DNA of 64,000 nt. It comes from UBA6489 sp942490775 (lineage in GTDB: Bacteria > Patescibacteriota > Gracilibacteria > BD1-5 > UBA6164). The translations under genes and the position numbers were made by a program. The DNA is taken from assembly GCA_942490775.1 (NCBI GenBank), contig CALNYL010000011.1:124001-188000 (forward strand), read 5' to 3'. Below, in pieces: positions 21,609-31,957 of the stretch. The notes below the pieces were generated by a model. That model saw only the letters and a list, made by a program, of their open reading frames with translations, had not been told where the DNA came from and did no database searches. Numbering within the stretch: position 1 is the stretch's first letter; each line of letters begins with the position of its first letter.

Positions 21609-22061
21609 CTAAGATTTTTTAGACTCATACTTTTGAAGTTCAACAATATTTCACTCAGGATCTTTTGCATAAACACATGTTAAAGTTCAACTAGCAAATT
21701 CTTTTCTAACTACCTCTCCTAGTTTAGCACCACCAAAAGAAATCATCTCCTCAAATATATTTTCAATATCATCAACATAAAATGCAATATGCCCATAACC
21801 TTCTCTATTTGCAACTGGATTAAGTTTTTCTTCATTATTATCATATTGAAATATTTCTAAAGTTGGTCCTTCTTTCCCAAATCAAGGTAGAAGTAAATGA
21901 ATCCCCTTAAGAGAAGCATCTTCTACCCCCGTACATCTTTCCAACCAATCCCCTTTAAGATTTCTCTCTGGAGGCACAGGTTTACAATCAAATACTTTGA
22001 TATAAAAATCCGATAACTTTTTCCAATCTTTAGCAACAATATTTGTATGTACATATCTCAT
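21609..22061 (-). CDS. Glyoxalase/VOC-family protein
   Basis: 150 residues of vicinal-oxygen-chelate fold: MRYVHTNIVAKDWKKLSDFY at the N-terminus (first metal His), PTLEIFQYDNN (first Glu), GYGHIAFYVDDIENIFEEM (second His) and DPEGNIVELQKY (final Glu). This is the metal-ligand pattern of VOC enzymes such as lactoylglutathione lyase-like proteins. The substrate is not readable from the sequence. It lies upstream of pgeF on the same strand with an 83-base gap. Confidence 0.8.
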
Positions 22062-22225
22062 ATAATTTTTGATTAAAAGATAAAATAACTGCTCTGCAGA
22101 ATATAAATTGTTATACAGCTTGTTAACAGAGGGACTTTAGTCCTTTGCTACTTTCTATTTCCTAATGCTATAAAGATGAATTATATTTAAAATAACAATT
22201 TTTTCAAACTTTTTTCTCCAAAACC
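22062..22225. repeat. Gap with family B palindrome, after the mutS stop
   Basis: Family B element at 22114-22148 (ACAGCTTGTTAACAGAGGG, then ACTTTAGTCCTTTGC), about 80 bases beyond the early mutS stop codon. No further MutS-like coding seen here. Confidence 0.65.
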
Positions 22226-23419
22226 CTAAATCCCCAACAATCCCATTATCTTCTTATTCCCATCCTCCCTTATAATCTCAAAAATCTCAAGCACCGACTG
22301 TAAAGACTTTTTTAGATTCACTAAATCTCTAGGCAAAGCCCTATTCATAGCAAGTCTAGTTAAAATATTATCTAAATCCGAAACCATCTTCAACCTCTTA
22401 TCTATTTTATCTAAAAGTATAGGATTAGCCAAAAACTCCTCAACTAAATTTAATCTACTTTCAATATCTTCTTTACTCTGCAAAGGTCTAATAATATTCT
22501 CCCTAAGTAACCTCTTACCCATAGAAGTCCTAGTCTTATCTAAAACTCAAAATAAAGTCCCCACAGTCCCTGATTTTGATCATATATTATAAATAAGATC
22601 TAAGTTTCTAATAGTAGCCTCATCCAAATCCATAAAATCTGAAAACGAATCATAACTTATACAATCAAGATGATTCAAATCCGATTTTTGATTTTGCTCT
22701 AGATATCATAAAAGCAAAGAAGAGGCCTTTTGTGCTAAAAATTTCTTTTCAAGTCAAAATCATTCTAAACTCTTTACTCAAAAATGTTTTAGAAGCTTCT
22801 CTCTAGAATTTCAAATCTCATCAAAATAATATACATTTAGAGAAAACTTTTTTGACAAAATACTCTTCACATCTTCTCTATTAAATAAATTCTTTTCTAA
22901 AATAACTTCTTTAGGAAATACTTTATAAACCTCTCCAGCCAAAGCTTCCAGATTTTTTAACTCCCCTGTTTTCCATTTTCCAGAATCAAGTTCCAAAAAA
23001 CTTATCCCATATCTTCAATCCTTTTCACATATTGATATTATATAGTTTGAAATATCATTTGAAACATAATTTTCTTCCTCCAAACTTAAAGTAGCTGGAG
23101 TAACAATTCTTACAATTTCCCTTTTCACTATTCATTTCAGTTTTGGATCTGAAACCTGCTCAGCAACTGCCACCTTATATCAAGCATTTATCAACCTTGG
23201 TAGGTACTTATCTTTTGCATGGTATGGAATCCCAGCAAGAGGAGTAGGAGTCTGAGCATTCTTATTTCTACTAGTTATATTAATTCCCAAAACCTTATGA
23301 GCAATGTTAGCATCTTCATCAAACATCTCATAAAAATCTCACATCCTAAAAAACAAAATAGCATCTCATACTTCTTCCTTTAAATCATAGTACTGTTGCA
23401 TAGCTGGAGTCACAGACAT
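22226..23419 (-). CDS. mutS: MutS N-terminal half (no ATPase domain)
   Basis: 397 residues, about half of a normal MutS (~850). It starts MSVTPAMQQYYDLKEEVGDA and has the mismatch-reading domain (FFRMGDFYEMFDEDANIAHK, with the F-x-E motif), the connector (IVRIVTPATL) and the first half of the core/lever domain (GTLFGVLDKTRTSMGKRLLR, then RPLQSKEDIESRLNLVEEFL and NRALPRDLVNLK). It ends KKIMGLLGI-TAG. The rest of the lever, the clamp and the Walker ATPase are absent. Mismatch repair by this protein alone is not expected. It is either a decaying gene or one whose C-terminal half lies elsewhere. The boundary lies near a palindromic repeat. Confidence 0.85.
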
Positions 23420-23466
23420 AAAAAAGAATTAAAAATATAAAATCCCAATATTTATTCATTAATAAG

Positions 23467-23600
23467 TAGAGACACATTGCAATATGTCTCTACAAAAACC
23501 AATACCATTAAGTTAAGAAAATAACGGTAGTCCCTTTCCCCTGATAAGGGGAGAGGATTCAGGAAAGAGGTATAAAATAAATGCTTAACTTAATGGCAGT
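23467..23600. mobile_element. Composite MITE-like element with perfect TIRs
   Basis: Perfect terminal inverted repeats CCATTAAGTTAAG (23505-23517) and CTTAACTTAATGG (23584-23596) enclose a family A palindrome (CCCTTTCCCCTGATAAGGGG, ~23530-23560). A larger relative is at 46131-46300. It has no coding capacity. A family D palindrome (AGACACATTGCAATATGTCTC, 23468-23492) abuts it. It lies between mutS and the next gene upstream. Confidence 0.65.
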
Positions 23601-23622
23601 GCTACAAACAATATTACATCTC

Positions 23623-24207
23623 TTACTTTTTCTCAAAATTATCTGTTACACTTTCATAGTCATCCCAAATACTTTTTCACCCAGAAAAAACATATTCATC
23701 ACTATTCTCATTCTTTTTATTTTTTTCTATCTTTACTTCTTCCTTAGGTTTATCAAAACTATTTGATTTATAAGAATAGTCATTATTAACGGCAGAATCA
23801 TTTTCTATAAACATATCATAAACCACCTTCGCATTACTATCTGAACTAGATTTATTTACTGAACTATTGATATCAACTCCTTCCTCTCTATCTTTTAAAT
23901 TAACTCTCTTCTCCAAATCAAACTTATGAACATTCTTAGCTATATAGATTAGAAAATTACTAAACATATTACTAATAGAACTAATAGAAGAATTTTCATC
24001 ACCAGACAATATTTCAAATATCCCCATTTTTACAAATAAGAATATAAAAAGAGTCTTATTATATAATATAACAGCCACAGCAATAATTATATTTAAAGGA
24101 AACAATTCAATAGCAAAAAAAACTAAAATTATAAGAAAAAATCATAATCTAATTAACTTTGGGTTCTTTATATTTATATCTTGTCTAGTTTTTTTATTCA
24201 TATTCAT
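23623..24207 (-). CDS. Two-TM membrane protein with acidic cytoplasmic tail, unknown
   Basis: 194 residues from ATG 24207 (a second in-frame ATG is at 24201). Two hydrophobic segments near the N-terminus (LIRLGFFLIILVFFAIELFP, then LNIIIAVAVILYNKTLFIF) are followed by a long polar, Ser/Asn/Asp/Lys-rich region ending DNFEKK. No family recognised. It sits between mutS and the ftsW/rodA-like gene on the same strand; its stop codon is close to the composite repeat element. The tail looks disordered. Confidence 0.55.
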
Positions 24208-24300
24208 AATAATAAATTACACAAAACGAAAATATTCGTTCCCTACAAAAACATACCTTTCTGTTCCCCCTCCTTAATAAGGAGTAGGCTAGACAGTGGT
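24208..24300. repeat. Degenerate family A palindrome
   Basis: TTCCCCCTCCTTAATAAGGAGTAGGCTAGACAG at about 24261-24293, just downstream of the ftsW/rodA-like stop codon. Confidence 0.5.
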
Positions 24301-25536
24301 TTATCCAAAAATCCTCTTTTGCCTCAACTTCCTAAGATCCTTTTGAGCATTTCAAGTATACCTAGAAATATTTAAAAGCAAAGCCAATCACAAGCTAAGA
24401 GAAAGCAAACTAGACCCTCAATAGCTAACAAAAGGCAAAGTAATTCAAGTCAAAGGAACAATATTTAAATTTACTCATATATTTATAAAAGCCTGCATAA
24501 GAATCCAAGAAGAAATTCAAATAGCACAATACTTTGCAAACAAATCCGAAGTATGAGTTGATATATAAAACCCTCTATATCATATATAAAGATACATAGA
24601 AAGTAATACAAAAGCCCCCATAAAACCAAGCTCTTCAACTATAACCGAAAAGATAAAATCTCCCTGAACCTCTGGCAAATATCAAAACTTCTGTACAGAA
24701 TTTCCAAAACCAAGACCAACAAAACCACCACTTCATATTGCTATCAAAGCCTGTTCAATCTGATAATTACTGTCATCCCTTTTTTCACTTATCCTATTTC
24801 TCTCTATAATCTCTTTATTATCAGCTAAAAAATTATCCATCCTATCTGTTATATAAGAAAACTTATTCTTACTATCAGGATTAGTCTTATCATATTTTCA
24901 CATAGTATAAACCGATCCTATAAGAGAAAATCATAATAAAACCAAAATACTCAAATGCTTTACATTAGCTCCTGCAATAAAAAACATTATAAAAGAAACA
25001 GGAACTATAACCATAATAGCTCAGAAATCTGGTTGAGCTCAAATAAGCACAACCAAAACTCAAAGAATAAATATAAAAGGTAGAAATCACTCATAGAAAT
25101 CAGAAACAAGAGACTTATACTTTTTGAAAAAATGAGCAAAATATACCACCAATGTAAGTTTCAAAAATTCAGTTGGCTGTATTTCAAAAGGAATTCAAGG
25201 GATAGAAATCCATCCCCTAGCTCAATTATGATCCTCTCAGATAAAGAAAACCAAAATAAGTAAAACTACAGTAATACCTAAAAAATACTTAGCATACTTT
25301 TCAAAGAATGTATATGGAATTTTTACTACAACTCACAAAGCAGCCAAAGAAGCCAAAATACTTATGATATTTCTTTTTACATAAAAATGATTATAAGGCT
25401 CATCAATAAGTCATTGCTGTACCAGTTTATTTGTTACTTTAAAAGATGAATAAACCGAAACTGATGATATCATTATCATTCAAAATATTATAAGAATCAG
25501 TACTGTAAAAAATAATTTATAATCAACTGATTTCAT
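24301..25536 (-). CDS. FtsW/RodA/SpoVE (SEDS) peptidoglycan polymerase
   Basis: 411 residues with about ten membrane segments. SEDS motifs: ARGWISIPGIPFEIQPTEF, the highly conserved IQPSE-type loop (here QPTEFLKL); IGAQPDFGAIMVIVPVSF; SGGFVGLGFGNSVQKFGYLP followed by EVQGDFIFSVIVEELGF (the SD.IFA..EE.G signature); and VPLTGITLPFVSYGGSSLLS near the C-terminus. It polymerises glycan strands from lipid II with a class B PBP partner, in division (FtsW) or elongation (RodA); by eye I cannot decide which. TGA encodes most of the motif glycines. Confidence 0.88.
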
Positions 25537-25554
25537 TAATTTTCTTTTAAATAT

Positions 25555-25851
25555 CTAAAACACAAAAAAATCCAAAATAGTTCAACTCTCTATCTCTGGA
25601 AATACAACATAAACACCCATTTCAATAAATGCTAAACTCAAAATAATTATTATAGGAGCAAAATCAAAAGCTCAAAAAGTAGAAGGAATATTATTTCTAA
25701 CAAAATCATATAGAGGTCTCAAAATATCCTCTATAAACTTAATTTTAATAATTATTCAAACCAAAGAAACCCAAGATAATAAAATATCAAGAATAACTAC
25801 CCGCCCCACAATCCTTATAAATATAACAAATGCTAAAGCTATTGTTGACAT
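25555..25851 (-). CDS. YggT family membrane protein
   Basis: 98 residues, two to three hydrophobic segments: ALAFVIFIRIVGRVVILDIL, then VSLVGIIIKIKFIEDILRPL, and FDFAPIIIILSLAFIEMGV. The R-x-Y/IPP..DFAP..LxL pattern (LRPLYDFVRNNIPSTFGAFD) matches YggT/YlmG proteins, implicated in division-site or membrane organisation. It lies between rnc and the SEDS gene on the same strand (18 bases before the SEDS start), which agrees with an envelope role. Confidence 0.72.
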
Positions 25852-25861
25852 AATTTTTATA

Positions 25862-26590
25862 TTATTTTTTTATAATTTCTAATGCATTCACAGCTGCTTT
25901 TTCCTGTGCCTTTTTCTTACTACTTCACTCTCAAAATCAAACCTGCTTATCTCATATAAATATCCCAACCATAAATTTTTTATTATGATCAGGTCAAGAT
26001 TCATCTAAAACTTTATATATAGGAGTCACATCATAATTAGCTTGAATATATTCCTGTATAGTAGTCTTTGCATCTCTAAAAAGCTCTTCCTCCATTATTT
26101 TATCAAGTGTATTATATATATACTTATTTATGAATATTGAAGACTCTTCAAATCATAAATCTATATACAAAGCTCACAAAAAAGCCTCTAAAGTATTTGC
26201 TAGTATATAATTATTATTTCTTCCACCTCATTGTTCCTCACCATTTCATAAATACAAATAATCATTAAATCATAAATCCCTAGCAATACCAGCTAAATTC
26301 TTTCATCTAACTATAGCACTTCTTAGGTCAGTCAACTCTCCCTCCTGCTTTTCAGGAAAATCATTAAACAAACTAGAGGTTATAACTAACTCTAAAATAG
26401 CATCTCACAAAAATTCTAACCTCTCATTATCATTTGGAGCAAAATCAGGTCTTTCATTTACTATAGACTTATGTATAAAAGCTAAAATATAATCACTTAT
26501 ATTTTTATAACTTATCTCTAACTTTTTTAATAAAGAATCTATTTTCTTTTTACAAATATCGCTCTCTACAGCTTTTTTTGTTATAACCAA
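25862..26590 (-). CDS. rnc: Ribonuclease III, TTG start
   Basis: 242 residues. The catalytic signature is NERLEFLGDAILELVITSSL with the second acidic site ANTLEAFLGALYIDLG; the C-terminal dsRNA-binding domain includes PIYKVLDESGPDHNKKFMV and GSGSSKKKAQEKAAVNAL. It cleaves dsRNA in rRNA and mRNA processing. No ATG lies between the in-frame TAG upstream and the conserved start region, so TTG at 26590 is the most likely start. Order rpmF, nusB, rnc on one strand suggests a translation/RNA operon. Confidence 0.9.
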
Positions 26591-26642
26591 AATTCTACAA
26601 TTAAAATACTAAAATAATATCTTCGAAAAACATAAATATAAT

Positions 26643-26674
26643 ACAGCTGGTAAACAGAGGGCTTTAGCCTTTTG
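26643..26674. repeat. Family B palindrome
   Basis: ACAGCTGGTAAACAGAGGGC with TTTAGCCTTTTG, between nusB (ends 26761) and rnc (starts 26590). Confidence 0.7.
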
Positions 26675-26760
26675 AACTTTTTTATTTTCCAAGACTATAA
26701 AATATTTTTATCTTTTAAAAACATTAATAATTTAATCTTTTTAAACTTTTTGTAAAGTTT

Positions 26761-27228
26761 TTACCTAAATAAATGATTTTTTACATCTGAAACAACAACT
26801 TCTTTCTGCTTATAATTATCCAAATCTTTATAGAAATTATTTAAAATTCAATTCACAATCTTTTTACTCGAATCATCACCATAAGCCTTTGATAACTCAA
26901 TAGCTTCATTTATAGAAACCTTTGCAGGAATCTCATCCTTTAAAAATAACATCTCTGTCAAACAAATAAAAACTGGAAATATTATAGAATAATTCATTGA
27001 CTTCACATCAAACCTAGGAGCATATTTTTGCATTATACCTATAAGTAAAGCCTCATTCTCTATTATTAAACCATACATTTCATCTAAATATTTCTCATCC
27101 AATGAAAAAGAAAAAATCTCATCAAAAAAATACTCTCTAAATAAATCCTCATCAAACTCTCAAAATATTCTAGCATAAAGCCTTTGAAACAAAAATTTTC
27201 TAGTTTTCTTACGATTAGTTTTTTCCAT
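26761..27228 (-). CDS. nusB: Transcription antitermination factor NusB
   Basis: 155 residues, all-helical. NusB pattern: N-terminal RKKTRKFLFQRLYARIFGEF, the middle PRFDVKSMNYSIIFPVFICL, and PAKVSINEAIELSKAYGDDS followed by KKIVNGILNNFYKDL, which matches the P..V.InEAVelaK.y....s..fvNGvLd signature. NusB binds boxA with NusE (S10) for rRNA antitermination. It lies between the L32 gene and rnc. Confidence 0.85.
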
Positions 27229-27334
27229 ACCCCCTTTAATAATTAATTTATATTCTATACACCATAAAAAACGAACTACAAAACATATCCTATAAATTGT
27301 AATCCGTATTTTACTATCATAAATAATTTATGAA

Positions 27335-27547
27335 TTATATTCTAGTAACTTTTTTTGCCTTCTGTCTCTTAGCTATAACTTGTCTTCATTTATAAACTCA
27401 GTTTTCATCAGCAAAATGAGCTAAACCATTTTGTTCGCTATTTAAAGCTACTCTATTTTTTAATTTTTTAGCTGTAAGTTTTATCCAATTAGTAGTTCTT
27501 GTTCTACTTCTAGATTTAGAATGTTTTTTCTTAGGTCAGAAAGCCAT
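27335..27547 (-). CDS. rpmF: 50S ribosomal protein L32
   Basis: 70 residues: MAFGPKKKHSKSRSRTRTTN then WIKLTAKKL. The P-KKKxSKSRxxxR start is diagnostic of bL32. The zinc-binding Cys residues seen in some L32 proteins are absent (Cys-free form). Basic throughout. The third residue Gly-coding triplet is TGA (M-A-F-G-P). First gene of the rpmF, nusB, rnc set. Confidence 0.88.
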
Positions 27548-27613
27548 ACATACATACTTAAATAATAATAACAAAAGGGATTGTATAAAAAAAACTAAAT
27601 ATTGCAAATTTTT

Positions 27614-28129
27614 CTACTCTTTTTTACATATAAATGATAAAATTCGTCAAATTGCATTATTCCAATTATATTTTTCACTTCAAAAAATAACTCTTTCAAA
27701 TTTCACTCAAATATTTTTAGCAAACTCCATATCTGTGTTTCTATCTCAAATCACATAAGATTTTTCAAGATCTATATTATTTTTTTCTAAATAATTTTTC
27801 AGTATTCAAACTTTAGGTTTCCTACATTTACAGTTATCCTCTGGAAAATGTTCACATTCAAATATTTCACTAAACTCAATTCATTCTCACTCAAAAATTT
27901 GAAGTATTTTGCTATTGATTTTTTCATAATTTTCTCTTGGGTTAGACTTTGTACCGAGTCAATCTTGATTTGTAACAAGTACCAGCTCAAAACCAGCTCT
28001 CACAAGTCTTTGTAAGCTTGAAATTACCATAGGTAGAAAAATCATTTCTTCTAAGTTATTTACTTGAAAGGTAATGGGTGGTTCAAAGATAAGAGTTCAA
28101 TCTCTATCTATAAAAAGTACTTTTTTCAT
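27614..28129 (-). CDS. hisB: Histidinol-phosphatase (HAD family, HisB N-terminal type)
   Basis: 171 residues. HAD motif I is FIDRDGTLIFEPP, motif II VLVTNQDGLGTKSN, then the zinc-finger-like CEHFPEDNCKCRKPK that marks the HisB-N/GmhB subfamily, and motif IV SYVIGDRNTDMEFAKN. It dephosphorylates histidinol phosphate, the step before HisD. It stands alone here; the dehydratase half found fused in enterobacterial HisB is the separate broken gene at 30411-30660. It is the last gene of the histidine operon, just after hisD. Confidence 0.85.
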
Positions 28130-28158
28130 ATTTTTTTGGTTATGTTAAAAAAAATCTC

Positions 28159-28222
28159 GTAGGGACAGGTTTAAAGTAAGGTTTTAAGTTTTAGTAGGGA
28201 CAGGTTTAAAACCTGTCCCTAC
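28159..28222. repeat. Family C palindrome, one and a half copies
   Basis: A half element GTAGGGACAGGTTTAAAG is followed 30 bases later by a complete palindrome GTAGGGACAGGTTTAAAACC-TGTCCCTAC. Situated between hisD and the histidinol-phosphatase gene. Confidence 0.75.
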
Positions 28223-28228
28223 CTCCTC

Positions 28229-29452
28229 CTACATGTTAATCCTCAAACTCATAGCCCTCTTATGAGCCTCTAAACCTTCTGCCTCTGCCATAATCTCAAC
28301 AGCTCTTCATATTGATTTAACTCACTCCTCAGATAATTCCTGAAAAGTAATCCATTTTCAAAAACTCTCTAATCAGACTCAAGAATAAGACTTTGCAAAT
28401 CAGGTTGTTGGTAGAGTATGATTAGTTCCACTAGCATAATCCCCTGCTGACTCTGGAGAATATTTTCACAAAAATACACTTCAAGCATTTATTATTTTAG
28501 AAATATATTTTCCATAATTATCAACTTGTAAAATCAAATGCTCAGGAGCATAAATATTTGAAACATATATAGCTTCATCTATATCAGAAACGAAAATAGC
28601 AAAACTATTTTTTAATGACTCTACACAAATATCTTTCCTACTAAGTCTTTCTAGTTGAACTTTTATATATTTCAAAACTTCCTTTATTTTCTCTTCACTG
28701 TTTGAAACTAACACAACTTGAGAATCAATTCAATGCTCTGCTTGAGAAAGTAAATCCGCAGCTACAAATTCAGAATTTGAATTTTTATCAGCTATAACTA
28801 AAACTTCACTTGGACCAGCTGGCATATCTATAGCTATTTTTGAAGAAACTATTTTTTTAGCTTCTGTCACAAATGAATTTCAAGGTCAAAATATTTTATC
28901 AACCTGAGGAATTTGCTTTGTTCAATATGCCATAGAAAAAATAGCTTGGGCTCATCATATTTTATAGATATTATTTATTCAAATAAGTGATGCTGTATAC
29001 AATATTTCAGGTGCAATTTCTGGAGGAGTACATAAAACTATTTCCTTACATCATACTAATTTTGCTGGTATTCAAAGCATTAAAACTGTAGAAAATAAAG
29101 GTGCTGTTCCTCAAGGTATATATAATCAAACTTTTTCAATTACTCTGAACTGCTTAAAACATTTCACTCATTTACTAGTTTCCTCTGATTCTAAATCATT
29201 TGGAATTTGTCTTTTATGGAATTTCTCTATATTATTTTTTGCCAATTTTATAGCATTTTTAAATTCTTCTGAAACTAAGCCTTTTGCTTTTTCTATTTCA
29301 TCCTGACTTACTCTAAATTTTTCTAATTTAACTCAATCAAACTTTTCAGTTAATTCAATAGAATAATCATCTCATCTTTCTAAAATTCATCTTTCTATTT
29401 CTTTTACTATCTTCAAAATATTTTCTGAGTTTTCTTCTGTTTTTCTTTTCAT
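28229..29452 (-). CDS. hisD: Histidinol dehydrogenase
   Basis: 407 residues from the ATG at 29452. Oxidises histidinol to histidine with two NAD+ and zinc. Seen: GLYIPGGTAPLFSTVLMLGI, KIGGAQAIFSMAYGTKQIP, KIFGPGNSFVTEAKKIVSS, DMPAGPSEVLVIAD, DLLSQAEHGIDSQVVLV, and the zinc/catalytic region NIYAPEHLILQVDNY with SGTNHTLPTTGFAKSYSGVG. HisD proteins are usually ~430 residues. The frame stays open about 30 codons further upstream (NLNNKNADFKNFSENFSLIN..) with protein-like sequence but no ATG/GTG/TTG, so a non-AUG start or a lost start is possible. Confidence 0.93.
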
Positions 29453-29539
29453 TAAATTTATTAATGAAAAATTTTCTGAAAAGTTTTTAAAATCAGCATT
29501 TTTATTGTTTAGATTTTTTATATTTATTTTTTTTATTTA

Positions 29540-30410
29540 TAAAGGGAGGTTTTATTGTTGGGGGGGGGTGGTTTGGAAAAATTAAATAACAGCAGACAAT
29601 CCAATACCCACAAAACCACAGAAATCTAAATATCATTAGAATAAATAAAAATGAGGGATCCCGGGGCCAGATAATTATCCCAAACCCGCGAGGAAACCCT
29701 TTTTATTCAATTCTCAGATACACGAGACAAGATCTTTAAATATCTATTTTAGAATAAATAAAATTAGGCATCCGTGGGCCTAGATAATTTATTCCCTAAC
29801 TCCTGTCGAGAAAATTTCTAAATCTGTAAACAGTTTTAAGAGCACAGAAGATAAAATCCTCTATCAAGGGGATACCCAACTCATTTATATGAAGCCATTC
29901 AAATAGTGGTAGAAGATTGGAACTAACATCAAAAAAGGAAGGGAACGAAAAGCAACAAGAGATCAAGAGAAAAGAGAAATAGAAAGAGAACGCCGGACAA
30001 AGGAAAGGACAGGAGGAAAAAGAAACCCCCAAACCCCCCGGAGGGAAAGCCCACAGGACGAAACAGCAAAGCACAGCAACAGACAAAAACCCCACAAGGA
30101 GAGAACACCAACCAAAGCAAAGCGCCACAAAAGCCAAGAGTGATAGAAAAAAGAAAGAAAGAAAAAACCACAGAGAGAAAAACATAAGAAAGGAAAAGGA
30201 AAAAAGAAAAAAGAAAGAAAAAACATTACACACAACAACAAAAATCCCCACAAGGAGAGAAACCCCAACCAAAGCAAAGCGCCACAAAAGCCAGGAGACC
30301 AAAAAAGCAGCGGAACCCAGACACACAGAAAACAACACAAAACAAAATAAGGTAGTATTCACGATATCTATACCGTTTTCAACTAGCATCTCAATCCATA
30401 GGTGTATCGC
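29540..30410. other. Compositionally foreign block inserted into hisB
   Basis: About 870 bases unlike the rest of the window: higher G+C, strand-asymmetric (purine/A-C-rich on plus), with a G9 run at 29560. It contains two internal repeats. One is CCCCACAAGGAGAGAAxxCC followed by AACCAAAGCAAAGCGCCACA (30091-30140 and 30247-30297). The other is TTAGAATAAATAAAA followed by GGxATCC (about 29635-29690 and 29748-29800). No credible gene: the long minus-strand frame 29796-30389 is low-complexity (Phe, Leu, Cys, Val) with no motif. It begins exactly where the HisB reading stops. Origin unknown; no transposase or intron core found by eye. Confidence 0.6.
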
Positions 30411-30660
30411 GGGATAGCAAATGCATATCTATTTATTCATCTTTTATCTCAAAGGGCTTCCCTTAAAACCTCCCCCAGAACAATACCAGTATCTTCAACA
30501 GTATGATGATCGTCTATATCTATGTCTCACTCAATATTTACCTCTAGATCTATTTTAGAATGTCTAGATAACTGCTCTAACATATGATCAAAAACCTTAC
30601 TCCCGTATTCACATTATACTTTCAAAGAACAATAAAATAAAGGTAAAAAAAAAATAGTTC
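30411..30660 (-). pseudogene. hisB: Imidazoleglycerol-phosphate dehydratase fragment (HisB C-terminal type)
   Basis: Minus-strand frame reads GKYNVNTGV, then after a missing T FDHMLEQLSRHSKIDLEVNI, DIDIDDHHTVEDTGIVLGEV and RYAFAIP, where it meets the foreign block at ~30410. DHMLEQL and DDHHTVEDTGI are the metal-binding signatures of IGPD. The extreme N-terminus is degraded, one frameshift precedes FDHM, and the entire second half of the enzyme, including its second HHxxE, is missing. The IGP dehydration step therefore cannot come from this locus. Confidence 0.85.
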
Positions 30661-30901
30661 TAGGCTTCGGCTTTTTTAAGAATTTTTAAAAAAAAAATTT
30701 AATGAAAAAATCAATTATAATTTCAAGTTAAATCTCTTTGTTCATAGTTGTAGAGACAAGGCATTGCCTTGTCTCATTTTTTTCAGAAAATGTTCTGTTT
30801 TTCATACCTAGTTAAGTAACTTTGAGCCCTAGATTCATAAATACAATGTCTCTACAAACCATGTAGGGAATGCAGGCATACATTCCCCTAACAGATTCTC
30901 C
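30661..30901. other. Gap with family D-like and other hairpins
   Basis: Contains GTAGAGACAAGGCATTGCCTTGTCTC (30750-30776, family D variant) and a hairpin TAGGGAATGCAGGCATACATTCCCC (30867-30890). No gene seen. Confidence 0.5.
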
Positions 30902-31957
30902 CTAAAACATCCCCAACACCTCCAAAAGCTTACTATTCTCTTCCTCAGTTCAAATGGTAATTCTCAAACAATTTTCCGTTCATTTTTTACTTGAAAAATT
31001 TCTAACAATAATTCATTTATTCTTCAAAAAACTAAAAACACTTTCAGCATCTTTAAACTTAATCAACAAAAAATTAGAATCACTTTTATAAATCTTTTTT
31101 ACCATAGAAAACTTTCTGAGTTCCAATTCTAATCTTTTTCTTTCCTCTAATATTCTGTCTTTTATATTAAAAAGCACCTCTACATTTTTCATCTGTTTTA
31201 ATATAAACTTTTGAGTTAAATTGCTGACATTATAAGGAGCTTTGACTGTATTTAGTTTCTGAATAATTTCAGGAGAGGAAAAAGCCATTCAGCACCTCGC
31301 TCCAGCAAGTCCCCAAAATTTTGAAAAAGTTTGTAAAACCACCAAATTATTATACTTTTTAAGTAACTTTAGACTTGTTTTTTCTGGACAGAAATCAATA
31401 TATGCCTCATCAATAACAACTATTCCATTAAAATTCTTCAGCAAACTTTCTACCAATTCTAAATTAGCCATAATATTTCAGCTTGGATTATTTGGATTAC
31501 AAAGAAAAATTAACTTTATTTTATTATCAGAATATATTTTTTCTAAATCTTGCTTTTTAATCTTAAAATCATCATCCAAAAAATACTCTTTAGTCTTCAC
31601 ATTATTAATATTTCAAACAACCTTATACATTCAAAAAGTTGGAGGAAAATAAGCTAAACTATCTTCTTTAGGTTCACAAAACATCCTCACGACTAAATCA
31701 ATAATATTATCACTTCAATTATCCACCATTATATTTTCTTGCTTCAAATTAACTCAAAACTGTTTATTCTTCAGTTTTAATAATTCCCTTTTTAACTCAA
31801 TCTGCATAGGGTCAGGATACCTATTATTTCAAAAACCTCACAAATCATAAGGATTTTCATTAGTATCCAAAAACACCTCAGCATTTCAACTAAACTCCTC
31901 CTTTCACGAAGAATATCATTTTAGCTTTTCTATATTTTTTCTAAATTTTATTTTCAT
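30902..31957 (-). CDS. hisC: Histidinol-phosphate aminotransferase
   Basis: 351-residue PLP fold-type I aminotransferase. Seen: LDTNENPYDLGGFGNNRYPD at the N-terminus, MVDNGSDNIIDLVVRMFCEP, YFPPTFGMYKVV, FLCNPNNPSGNIM, IVVIDEAYIDFCPE with the PLP Asp/Tyr, and LQTFSKFWGLAGARCGMAFS with the Schiff-base Lys. It transaminates imidazole acetol phosphate. A short frame upstream overlaps its start codon by a few bases, which suggests translational coupling. Length is typical. Confidence 0.93.

Noticed and set aside
29796..30389. 197-codon open frame on the minus strand in the foreign block
   Set aside because: Almost only Phe, Leu, Cys, Val and Ser, from a purine-rich repeat region; no motif, start just after the disrupted hisB. 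It is a by-product of base composition.
29540..30410. Group II intron or insertion sequence in hisB
   Set aside because: No GTGYG..AY boundaries, no reverse transcriptase or transposase reading frame, and no terminal inverted repeats found by eye; also the downstream exon is absent.
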